Assembly (NCBI GenBank): GCA_043820105.1
Contig: JBDREC010000105.1
Span: 1 to 20,327, forward strand
Reading direction: 5' to 3'
DNA: 20,327 bases
Source of the DNA: JBDREC01 sp043820105 [NCBI: Pseudomonadota bacterium]
GTDB taxonomy: Bacteria; Bdellovibrionota_F; JAHFAK01
Part shown: positions 13,208 through 20,327 of the stretch, piece after piece
Numbering within the stretch: the stretch's first letter is position 1
How the letters are laid out: every line of letters begins with the position of its first letter
Notes under the pieces: model-generated
What the model saw: only the letters and a program-made list of their open reading frames with translations
Told to the model about the DNA's origin: nothing
Database searches by the model: none
Made by a program: the position numbers and the translations under genes

Positions 13208-14614
13208 ATGTTTAAAAACGGCTCATTTTCAAAAAGATATGGAAGCCAGTTGCGTCTTGGAGTAAAGATAATTGATATAACCCTAATAATATTATCTTGG
13301 GTTTTATCCTATTTGATTTTTAATGGTTTTACTTTTGAAGGTGCCTATAAGTCGATATTTGAAATTAATTCAGCTATTCCAATCATTGTAACAATTTTTG
13401 TTGTGACAATAACCATGGCCTGGTCGGGCTTATATGGAGCAAGAAGAACAGCACATCTTTCTAGTGAATATGCTTTGATTTTCAAATCAATATCAATATC
13501 AGTATTATTTTTATTATCCACATCCTTTTTTCTAAAAAGTAACCTTTCAAGAATTACCATTGCATATTTCTTTGTTTTTTCAAATATAAGTTTAATTTCA
13601 TTTAGAACTTGTCTTAGATTGCTTTTGCAGCACCTGAGGAAAAAAGGCTTAAATACTCGCCATGTGCTTATTATCGGTTCTGGTGATATGGGAAGAAAAC
13701 TTCTTGAGAAGATTCAAAAGAACTCCTGGATGGGATTAAAGGTTGTTGGTTTTTTAGATGATAAATACAAATTAAATCAAAAGATAAATAATGTTCCTGT
13801 GATTGGTAAAATAGAACAGGTCAAAGATATTTTAAAAGTTTATAATATTGATCAGATTTTTATTTCCTTGCCTCTTGGAGCCTATAAAAAAGTAGATTAT
13901 ATAATGAAAAAACTACATGATGAGCTAGTTACGATCAGGCTTGTACCTCAAATTAGCTATATGATCAGTGCGGCTGTTGAAAATATTGAGGGTATTCCAA
14001 TAATTACACTTGTTGAGAATCCAACTCTAGGTTTTGATGCAGTTTCAAAAAGAATTTTTGATATATGTTTCTCATTTTTTGTTTTAATTTTGATTTCACC
14101 AATAATGCTAATAATAGCTCTGCTAGTTATGCTTACATCAAGAGGCCCCATTTTTTATAAACAAGAAAGAATGGGACTTGATGGAAGAGTATTCGGAATG
14201 CTTAAATACAGATCTATGTCTGTTGGTGCTGAAAAAGGTATTGGTGCCGTGTGGGCCATAAAAGATGATCCAAGAACAACAAAAATAGGGGCATTCTTAA
14301 GGAAAACCAGCCTGGATGAGCTTCCCCAATTTATTAATGTATTAAAGGGTGATATGTCCATTGTTGGTCCAAGACCAGAAAGACCACCTCTAATTGATAA
14401 ATTTAAAAAAGAAATTCCTATGTACATGTGGAGACATAAAATAAAAACTGGTATTACTGGTTGGGCTCAAGTAAATGGCTGGAGAGGAAATACATCTTTA
14501 TCAAAGAGAATTGAGTGTGATCTTTATTATATCGAAAACTGGAGCTTTCTATTTGATATAAAAATTATATTCCTAACAGTCTTTAAAGGATTTGTTAATA
14601 AAAACGCTTATTGA
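13208..14614 (+). CDS. Polyprenyl-phosphate glycosylphosphotransferase (initiating sugar transferase)
   Basis: This membrane enzyme transfers a sugar-1-phosphate to undecaprenyl phosphate, the first step of exopolysaccharide, capsule or O-antigen repeat synthesis (WcaJ/WbaP-like, PNPT type). The 468-aa protein has four N-terminal membrane segments (about 19-38, 56-75, 95-110, 116-135), then a nucleotide-binding-like domain starting VLIIGSGDMG (about 153-162). The C-terminal catalytic domain opens KRIFDICFSF, has a membrane hairpin, and carries FYKQERMG, LKYRSM, DELPQ, SIVGPRPERP and TGITGWAQVNGWRG. ATG 13208 has AAGGA 8 nt upstream; an in-frame ATG at 13178 has only a distant GAGAGG, but cannot be excluded. 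It is a single gene with no other polysaccharide genes in the window. The upstream region has a sigma-54 element and tandem activator-like sites. Confidence 0.88.
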   Translation: MFKNGSFSKRYGSQLRLGVKIIDITLIILSWVLSYLIFNGFTFEGAYKSIFEINSAIPIIVTIFVVTITMAWSGLYGARRTAHLSSEYALIFKSISISVLFLLSTSFFLKSNLSRITIAYFFVFSNISLISFRTCLRLLLQHLRKKGLNTRHVLIIGSGDMGRKLLEKIQKNSWMGLKVVGFLDDKYKLNQKINNVPVIGKIEQVKDILKVYNIDQIFISLPLGAYKKVDYIMKKLHDELVTIRLVPQISYMISAAVENIEGIPIITLVENPTLGFDAVSKRIFDICFSFFVLILISPIMLIIALLVMLTSRGPIFYKQERMGLDGRVFGMLKYRSMSVGAEKGIGAVWAIKDDPRTTKIGAFLRKTSLDELPQFINVLKGDMSIVGPRPERPPLIDKFKKEIPMYMWRHKIKTGITGWAQVNGWRGNTSLSKRIECDLYYIENWSFLFDIKIIFLTVFKGFVNKNAY

Positions 14615-14636
14615 TAAGTGCTTATTAAGAATTATA

Positions 14637-14657
14637 GTTGCAGGTTGCTGGTTGCTT
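14637..14657. repeat. Three tandem heptanucleotide units
   Basis: GTTGCAG, GTTGCTG and GTTGCTT follow each other without gap between the convergent stops at 14614 and 14668. Period 7 matches the other repeat sites in this window. Confidence 0.6.
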
Positions 14658-14667
14658 CTTTTAAGGC

Positions 14668-15186
14668 TTAATACTTTAGTTTAGCGTCGAAATCACCGTA
14701 TAAGGTTCCTTCTGGAAAATATGCTTCAAAATATCCTGAAACCTTATCATTATAATAATAGCCAATTCTATCAAAATAAATTTGACCACCTGCTGCATAG
14801 CTTGTGAATGATTGACCATTATTATTATAGTTTAATTCAATCTGATAGTTGCGTGTTATATCTTGATACGTATAAGGTGTAATAGCATATAAATCATAGA
14901 TTGTAATTTCCATGCTATTGTAATCATATACATCTCCAATATAAATAGTCGCGCTTGATCCCATTGATGAACCATAGCTTGAAGATCCCATATAAGAACT
15001 TCCATAATAACTAGATGCATAAGCATTATTGCTTCCAATAAATGCATAAGTATCATGTTTAAAATTATAATATGTTCCGTTTAATGTCCCTTCAACTGTC
15101 CCATGATTGCCACAACCTGTCACAAAAAAGGCTAAAGACAACACAAAACAACATATTGATATTACATAGATTAACTTATTTTTCAT
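14668..15186 (-). CDS. Small Tyr/Ser/Gly-rich lipoprotein of unknown function
   Basis: I do not recognise this 172-aa protein. It has a type II signal peptide (residues 1-24, lipobox VTGC, Cys25), so it should be membrane anchored. The mature part begins GNHGTVEGTLNGTYYN, has a low-complexity stretch of repeated SSYYG/SSYMG/SSSYG-like units at about 57-77, and ends with beta-strand-like segments finishing GTLYGDFDAKLKY, suggestive of a beta-sandwich surface protein. The frame opens at an ATG 15 nt further up, but GGAG lies 9 nt before ATG 15186 and the upstream ATG has no Shine-Dalgarno, so I chose 15186. A -24/-12 element lies about 33 nt before the start codon, so sigma-54 control is likely. 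Monocistronic; convergent with the sugar transferase. Confidence 0.7.
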   Translation of the reverse strand: MKNKLIYVISICCFVLSLAFFVTGCGNHGTVEGTLNGTYYNFKHDTYAFIGSNNAYASSYYGSSYMGSSSYGSSMGSSATIYIGDVYDYNSMEITIYDLYAITPYTYQDITRNYQIELNYNNNGQSFTSYAAGGQIYFDRIGYYYNDKVSGYFEAYFPEGTLYGDFDAKLKY

Positions 15187-15229
15187 CTCTTTGCACTCCA
15201 TGGAAAATTGTTTTATATATGATTATGGT

Positions 15230-15246
15230 TGCAAATTTGATGCCAG
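15230..15246 (-). promoter_or_regulatory. Sigma-54 (-24/-12) promoter for the lipoprotein
   Basis: The minus strand reads CTGGCATCAAATTTGCA. It matches YTGGCACGN4TTGCW except at the two bases after TGGCA, with correct GG-to-GC spacing. The -12 C is at 15231, so +1 falls near 15219, 33 nt before the ATG at 15186. No clear palindromic activator site was found further up. Confidence 0.55.
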
Positions 15247-15263
15247 TTTAATTTTCATTGAGA

Positions 15264-15291
15264 ATTAATTATTAATTGTTGATTATTGATT
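15264..15291. repeat. Four tandem heptanucleotide units
   Basis: ATTAATT, ATTAATT, GTTGATT and ATTGATT are contiguous between the lipoprotein gene and folC. It is a second imperfect period-7 array in intergenic DNA. Confidence 0.55.
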
Positions 15292-15321
15292 ATTTAAATT
15301 CCCCAAACTAAGAATTGTCAT

Positions 15322-16584
15322 TCACCTATTCAATATATAATTACGCAAATCCCCAGCAAGGAAAAATGATCCTGTAACAATCAAAGGAAGCCTTTTTTTA
15401 TTTATATAATCTTCATAAGCATCTTCTGGATCTATTTTAATATGAACTTCTTTCCCAAATTTTTTATTAATATAATTATAAGCAGAAGCCAAATCCCAAG
15501 TTGCTCTAAATGGATTATTAAACCTTGTTATATAATATGTAGAAACAAATGGATCCAACTTATTTAATATTTTTCTAAAATCTTTATTATTAGCCATAGC
15601 GATTATAAGATCAAACTTTGAAATCTCTTTATATTTTAAATAATCAATCAAAGCTTCAATTTTTGACTCATTATGGGCACCATCAACGAGAATAAAGGGG
15701 TCCGTTGACAAAATCTCATGACGAGCGGGTAATTTATATTCTCTTTTTAATTTTGATTCATTTTTTAGTGAATACAATCTCGCAACAGTATCAATAATTT
15801 CCTTATTTGCTTGTAGAAAATAAGGAAGCTCTGATTTATTATTTCTCTTAGGTCCCACAAAACAAACATCTGCTTTTTTTAGCTTAGCTTGATGCAGGAA
15901 TATTTTTTTAATTTTAGACCTAGGTTCAGTAGTAATTAAAATTCCATTTTTTTTAATAATACCTGATTTATCCCAGGCTATTTCCTCAAGCGTGTTTCCC
16001 AAAATATGCATATGATCATAGTCAACATTTGTTATAATAGAAATTCCAGAATCACTAACAGCATTTGTTGCATCATACCTTCCTCCACATCCCACTTCTA
16101 AAGTAACTAATTCGCATTTTGCTTTTTGGAAAATAACAAGAGCTTGAGCAAGCAAAACCTCAAAGGTTGAAGGTAAGCCCCATTTGCTCGTTGCCATCAT
16201 TGGCATAATTTTAACAACTTCCTTTAGGGAGTGAAGAAAGACTGATGGACTTATTTCACAGCCATTTACCACAAACCTTTCACAAAAACTAGAGACGTGT
16301 GGCGAAAAATAGGACCCTACTTTCATGTTTGAATTTAAAAATAAATTATGTAGGCCGCCATTAACAGATCCTTTTCCACTGGTTCCACCAACAAGTAAAA
16401 TATCCATATCTTTTTCGGGTTTTTCCAGTAAGTCAAGCAGGGCTCGCATTCTATTTAAAAACAATCTGTTTCTTTTTCTAGTTTGCATATATTCTTTTCT
16501 TCTTATGTTAGATAAAGAATATATTATTTCCTGAGCCTTTAAATAATCCTTATTAAATAAAATATTATTGCTTTTTTTCTTCAT
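15322..16584 (-). CDS. folC: Folylpolyglutamate synthase / dihydrofolate synthase
   Basis: This cytosolic Mur-ligase-family enzyme adds glutamate to dihydropteroate and/or tetrahydrofolate. The 420-aa length equals the usual FolC. Motifs in order: P-loop GGTSGKGSVNG (66-76), YFSPHVSSFCERF, TLEVGCGGRYDATNAV, NVDYDHMHILGNTLEEIAWDKSGIIK and the C-terminal VDGAHNESK. The P-loop has Ser where Asn is common (GTNGKGS). ATG follows GGAAAA at 7 nt and lies 21 nt after the dnaE stop, so the two genes are probably co-transcribed. Whether it has both synthase activities cannot be told from sequence; no other folate gene is present here. Confidence 0.88.
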   Translation of the reverse strand: MKKKSNNILFNKDYLKAQEIIYSLSNIRRKEYMQTRKRNRLFLNRMRALLDLLEKPEKDMDILLVGGTSGKGSVNGGLHNLFLNSNMKVGSYFSPHVSSFCERFVVNGCEISPSVFLHSLKEVVKIMPMMATSKWGLPSTFEVLLAQALVIFQKAKCELVTLEVGCGGRYDATNAVSDSGISIITNVDYDHMHILGNTLEEIAWDKSGIIKKNGILITTEPRSKIKKIFLHQAKLKKADVCFVGPKRNNKSELPYFLQANKEIIDTVARLYSLKNESKLKREYKLPARHEILSTDPFILVDGAHNESKIEALIDYLKYKEISKFDLIIAMANNKDFRKILNKLDPFVSTYYITRFNNPFRATWDLASAYNYINKKFGKEVHIKIDPEDAYEDYINKKRLPLIVTGSFFLAGDLRNYILNR

Positions 16585-16605
16585 AAATTTTTTCCATAAA
16601 TAAAA

Positions 16606-19600
16606 TTATTTTGGTCTATAGGTGGGTCTTTGGATAATTGGATTTTTCTTAACAATAAAATTAACTTTGCTTCCTGGGATTGAATCCTCAATTTCCAGGG
16701 CAGTCTGAAGTGAAGCAGTTATTTTATGATCATCAGAAGCCTTAATTTTTACTTTATACTTATCATCTTCTACAATTATATTTAAAAATGCCTCACCTGG
16801 ACGATTTTCAATTATTTTATTCAGCTTTGAAATACTATCGTTTTTTATATTTTCTTTTAACAAACACACTTCGCAGCTTTCAATATTGACTTTCATTGCA
16901 TCTTTAATAGTAAATATTTTATTTGCTATTACTTTATGAAGGTCTGACTCAACTTGTAGGTTTCCATTAATAAAAATAGGTTCATCACTTTGTAGAGACT
17001 CGGCAGACTCTTCGAAAACTTTTGGAAAAACAATAAGTTCAATATTTCCACTAAGATCTTCAATTGAAGCAAAAGCCATTTTGGACTGTGATTTAGTTAA
17101 TAAAACCTTAAGAGTTGAAACTACTCCAATAAAATTAATTTCCATTGCAGATTTTTCTCTTTTTAAATCGCTTATTTTAAAAACAGATAATCTTTTTAAT
17201 AAGCTTTCATGCTCATCTAGTGGATGTCCTGACAAATAAAAACCCAAAAGTTCTTTTTCATTTTTTAAGATTATTGCTTTTGACCATTCTTCTGTAATAC
17301 CCGTGCATTCTGTCTTTCTACTTTGATCTTCTTTAAAGGCTTCATGAAAGGAATCAAACATATTTAGCTGGCCAGACTCTCTATCACTCTGAATAATTGA
17401 AGAATGTTCTATAGCTGTATCAATTTCGCTAAATATCTTGGCTCTGTTATCTTCAATTGAATCAAAGGTTCCGCATTTAATTAAACTTTCAATAACTTTT
17501 TTATTAACTTTCCTGGTGTCTATTTGTTCGCAAAAGTGAAAAAATGTTTTAAATTTTCCCTTTTTTCTAGTTTCTAAAATTGAGGCAATAGCAGCTGTAC
17601 CCATGTTTTTAATAGCACCTAAGCCAAAGCGAATCTTTCCATTAATAATTGTAAAATCTTCTTCACTTTCGTTTATATCAGGAGGAAGCAAGGCAATGCC
17701 TAATCTTTTTGACTCATCAAGATACCTGACAACCTTATCTGTGTTATCCATTTCATTTGAAATTAAAGCAGCTAAAAATTCAACAGGATAAAATGTTTTT
17801 AAATATGCAGTTTGATAGGCAATAAGAGCATAAGCAGCTGAGTGAGACTTATTAAAACCATAACCTGCAAAGTAGTTAATTAATTCAAATATTTCTGAAG
17901 CCTTCTTCTTTGACACATTATTTTTTATAGCCCCTCCAACAAAAAGTTCTTTTTGCTGCCTCATAACTTCAATTTTTTTCTTACCCATAGCCCTACGCAA
18001 GATATCTGCTTGTCCTAATGTATAACTAGCCAGACGTGAGGCAATCTGCATAACTTGCTCTTGATAAACAATAATACCATAAGTTTCTTTTAGAATTTCA
18101 GCAAGAGCTGGGTGTGGATATTCTACCTCAATAAGCTTATGTTTTCTTTTCCAAAAATCTTCAACCATACCGCTACCAAGTGGGCCTGGTCTATATAGAG
18201 CAACCGCTGCAATAATATCTTCAAAACAATCTGGTTTAATCTTTTTGAGAAGATCTTGAAAGCCTGAACTTTCTAGCTGGAAAACACCACAGCTTTGACC
18301 TGAGGAAATTAAATCAAAAACTTCTTTTTTATCAAGAGGAATGTAGCGAATATCAATAACTTTTTCAGACTCAGATCGATTTCTATTAATATGTGCACAG
18401 GCATGTTCAATTACAGTAAGTGTTTTTAGACCCAAGAAATCAAATTTAACCAGACCAACTTCTTCTACTTCTTCCTTGGCAAACTGAGTGATTTGTTCAC
18501 CATTTGTACCTCTATATAAAGGAACATATTCTATTAAGGGTTCGCGTGAAATAACGATTCCAGCTGCATGCATACCTGCATGTCTATTTAAACCTTCTAA
18601 AGACAAAGCATATCTAATTAAATCTGCATAAGCTTTATTGTCTTGTTGAATTTTGATAAGCTGTGGTTCTGTTTCTAAAGCTTTTTCCAATGTTATTTCC
18701 AAAACTTCTGGAACAAGTTTTGCGATCTTATCAACTTCAGAATATGGAATGTTTAAAACACGTCCAACATCTCTAATTACTCCCCTGGCCCTTAAAGAAC
18801 CATAAGTGATAATTTGAGCTACATGATCTTTTCCATATTTTAAAGTTACATAATCAATAACTTCATCACGCCTTTTCATGCAAAAATCTATATCAAAATC
18901 AGGCATTGACACTCTTTCAGGGTTCAAAAACCGCTCAAATAAAAGTCCATATTGAATGGGATCAAGGTCAGTAATACTAAGACAGTATGCAACCAAGGAC
19001 CCCGCACCAGACCCGCGGCCAGGCCCAACTGCAATATTATTTTCTCTGGCAAATTTAATAAAATCCCAAACAATAAGAAAATAACCAGCAAAGCCCATGT
19101 TATTAATAACTTCAAGTTCAACCTTCAAACGATCTACATATTCTTGTTTGTCTACATCTTTTAAAATAATTTCAAATTTTTCTGAAAGTCCATCAAAGGC
19201 AACTTGTTCAAGATATGATTTTAGATCATAGCCTTCTGGTACGTTATAATCAGGCAAATAAGTACTGCCTAGATCAAGCTCAAGATTACATTGCTCTGCA
19301 ATTTTGCAGGTATTTTCCAAAGCTTCAGGATAGTTTGCAAAACTTGCCTGCATTTCTTGAGGGCTTTTTAAGAAGAATTCACTTGTCTCATGAGTCATTC
19401 TGTTTTGATCAGTTATAACTTTTCCTGTTTGAATGCACATTAAAATTTCATGAGCCATGTAATCTTCACGGTTAATATAATGGCAGTCATTTGTAGCTAC
19501 TAAAGGAATATTAGTTTCTTTTGAGATTTGCACTAAGGAATCATTGACCTTCTCTTGGCCAGGAAGCTTTGAGTCCATCATTTCAAGATAGAATGAACCT

Positions 19601-20094
19601 TCTCCTAAAATAGTTTGATATTCTAAAGCACAAAGCTTTGCCTCATCGTATCTTTCAGCTAAAATAAATGAGGGAATTTCTCCACCCATACAAGCAGAAA
19701 GTCCAATTATACCTTCAGCATGTTTTCTTAAAACCTCTTTATCAATCCTGGGATTATAATAAAATCCCTCTAAATATCCAATACTAACTAATTTAATTAG
19801 ATTTTTATACCCAATATTATTCTTTGCAAGTAAAACCAAATGATGTGAAAGCCTTTCAGATCTATCAAATCTACCAAGTGGAGCTAAGTAGACCTCTGAA
19901 CCAATAATTGGCTTAATTCCAGCCTTTTTTGCTTTTTTATAAAAATCAACAGTGCCAAACAGATTTCCATGATCAGTCATGGCCAAAGCTTTCATACCAA
20001 AGCTTTTAGCTTTTTCCAAAACTTTATCAATCCTATTTGCACCGTCTAATAAGCTATATTGAGTGTGTAAATGTAGATGAACATAGTTGGACAT
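16606..20094 (-). CDS. dnaE: DNA polymerase III alpha subunit
   Basis: This is the replicative polymerase catalytic subunit, 1162 aa, DnaE1 type. Domains in order: PHP (1-about 270), palm/thumb with PGRGSGAGS (358-366) and MPDFDIDF, fingers, tandem HhH (NYFAGYGFNKSHSAAYA nearby) and an OB fold near the C-terminus (INFIGVVSTLK). With ATG 20094 the catalytic pair of PDFDIDF is Asp401 and Asp403, the numbers used in E. coli. The nine PHP metal ligands appear intact (His8, His10, Asp17, His42, Glu67, His85, Cys135, Asp203, His205), unlike E. coli. AGGA lies 6 nt before ATG 20094; the frame extends to a TTG at 20115 that lacks a ribosome site. First gene of a dnaE-folC pair. Confidence 0.95.
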   Translation of the reverse strand: MSNYVHLHLHTQYSLLDGANRIDKVLEKAKSFGMKALAMTDHGNLFGTVDFYKKAKKAGIKPIIGSEVYLAPLGRFDRSERLSHHLVLLAKNNIGYKNLIKLVSIGYLEGFYYNPRIDKEVLRKHAEGIIGLSACMGGEIPSFILAERYDEAKLCALEYQTILGEGSFYLEMMDSKLPGQEKVNDSLVQISKETNIPLVATNDCHYINREDYMAHEILMCIQTGKVITDQNRMTHETSEFFLKSPQEMQASFANYPEALENTCKIAEQCNLELDLGSTYLPDYNVPEGYDLKSYLEQVAFDGLSEKFEIILKDVDKQEYVDRLKVELEVINNMGFAGYFLIVWDFIKFARENNIAVGPGRGSGAGSLVAYCLSITDLDPIQYGLLFERFLNPERVSMPDFDIDFCMKRRDEVIDYVTLKYGKDHVAQIITYGSLRARGVIRDVGRVLNIPYSEVDKIAKLVPEVLEITLEKALETEPQLIKIQQDNKAYADLIRYALSLEGLNRHAGMHAAGIVISREPLIEYVPLYRGTNGEQITQFAKEEVEEVGLVKFDFLGLKTLTVIEHACAHINRNRSESEKVIDIRYIPLDKKEVFDLISSGQSCGVFQLESSGFQDLLKKIKPDCFEDIIAAVALYRPGPLGSGMVEDFWKRKHKLIEVEYPHPALAEILKETYGIIVYQEQVMQIASRLASYTLGQADILRRAMGKKKIEVMRQQKELFVGGAIKNNVSKKKASEIFELINYFAGYGFNKSHSAAYALIAYQTAYLKTFYPVEFLAALISNEMDNTDKVVRYLDESKRLGIALLPPDINESEEDFTIINGKIRFGLGAIKNMGTAAIASILETRKKGKFKTFFHFCEQIDTRKVNKKVIESLIKCGTFDSIEDNRAKIFSEIDTAIEHSSIIQSDRESGQLNMFDSFHEAFKEDQSRKTECTGITEEWSKAIILKNEKELLGFYLSGHPLDEHESLLKRLSVFKISDLKREKSAMEINFIGVVSTLKVLLTKSQSKMAFASIEDLSGNIELIVFPKVFEESAESLQSDEPIFINGNLQVESDLHKVIANKIFTIKDAMKVNIESCEVCLLKENIKNDSISKLNKIIENRPGEAFLNIIVEDDKYKVKIKASDDHKITASLQTALEIEDSIPGSKVNFIVKKNPIIQRPTYRPK

Positions 20095-20124
20095 AGAGCA
20101 TCCTATTTTTAACAATCGAAATAA

Positions 20125-20155
20125 AGTATAATAGTATTCAGTATTCTGTAGTCAG
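20125..20155 (-). promoter_or_regulatory. Candidate dnaE promoter overlapping heptad repeats
   Basis: On the minus strand TATACT (20130-20125) is a good -10, predicting a start near 20118 and a leader of about 24 nt. The only -35-like word at tolerable spacing is CTGACT (20155-20150, 19 bp away), which lies within and next to the one diverged unit of the inverted heptad array. Confidence 0.4.
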
Positions 20156-20163
20156 TATTCAGT
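20133..20163. repeat. Inverted short heptad array upstream of dnaE
   Basis: Units AGTATTC, AGTATTC, TGTAGTC, AGTATTC and a partial AGT. These are the reverse complement of the long array at 20194, separated from it by 30 bp, so the two can fold into a hairpin with one mismatched unit. Confidence 0.8.
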
Positions 20164-20193
20164 CAAGAAATTAAACCTAACACGAAAAATATC

Positions 20194-20327
20194 ACTGAAT
20201 ACTGAATACTGAATACTGAATACTGAATACTGAATACTGAATACTGAATACTGAATACTGAATACTGAATACTGAATACTGAATACTGAATACTGAATAC
20301 TGAATACTGAATACTGAATACTGAATA
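20194..20327. repeat. Perfect tandem array of ACTGAAT, 19 copies, running off the window
   Basis: ACTGAAT is repeated 19 times without error from 20194 to 20326, and the next unit has begun at the last base. Since the window stops in the array, the true length is unknown and the edge may be an assembly break. No spacers or CRISPR features. Confidence 0.95.

Noticed and set aside
20133-20327. CRISPR-like repetitive block.
   Set aside because: The array is contiguous 7-bp units with no spacers and no cas genes nearby; it is a simple tandem repeat.

Overview
The window is an AT-rich bacterial chromosome segment, probably from a Gram-negative organism. It carries two lipoproteins with clear lipoboxes, a polyprenyl-phosphate sugar transferase and four good matches to sigma-54 (-24/-12) promoters. 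I cannot place it taxonomically from sequence alone. The sigma-54 usage, a DUF6178-type protein and a bacterial deoxyhypusine-synthase-like protein would fit a deltaproteobacterial-type lineage or an allied candidate phylum, but that is inference. The window ends inside a perfect 7-bp tandem array, so the right edge may be a contig end.

Layout. Positions 1-696 hold no convincing protein gene. They contain an IS21-type transposon end (90-140) and, on the minus strand, two tandem small-RNA units. Each unit has a sigma-54 promoter, a shared 22-nt RNA 5' segment with a CUCCCC seed, and a different intrinsic terminator; a palindromic upstream site sits at the same -86 offset in both. A degenerate third copy lies between them and the next operon. 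Positions 697-5729 (minus) form a purine operon: an 8-oxoguanine deaminase, then the FAD, 2Fe-2S and molybdopterin subunits of a xanthine dehydrogenase. Positions 5730-6084 are a divergent intergenic region with a strong plus-strand intrinsic terminator.

Positions 6085-12199 (plus) are a tightly spaced five-gene run: a DUF6178-like protein, a NYN-domain putative nuclease, an OppA-like lipoprotein, a soluble CRP-domain histidine kinase and a deoxyhypusine-synthase-like enzyme. A convergent metallo-beta-lactamase-fold hydrolase follows (12229-12861, minus). Positions 12862-14614 hold a polyprenyl glycosylphosphotransferase with a sigma-54 promoter, tandem palindromic upstream sites and leader hairpins. 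A small Tyr/Ser/Gly-rich lipoprotein (minus) with its own sigma-54 promoter comes next. The last part is a dnaE-folC pair (minus) whose upstream region is built from heptanucleotide repeats in inverted orientation.

Functional reading. The purine operon has two enzymes that both lead to urate. The kinase, binding protein, nuclease and polyamine-type enzyme have no known joint pathway. The most novel element is the pair of sibling small RNAs under sigma-54 control. Sigma-54 also appears to drive the surface-polysaccharide transferase and the small lipoprotein, which suggests one regulon linking small RNAs and envelope functions. Three separate intergenic spots carry short tandem repeats with exactly 7-bp period, which looks like a genome-wide trait.
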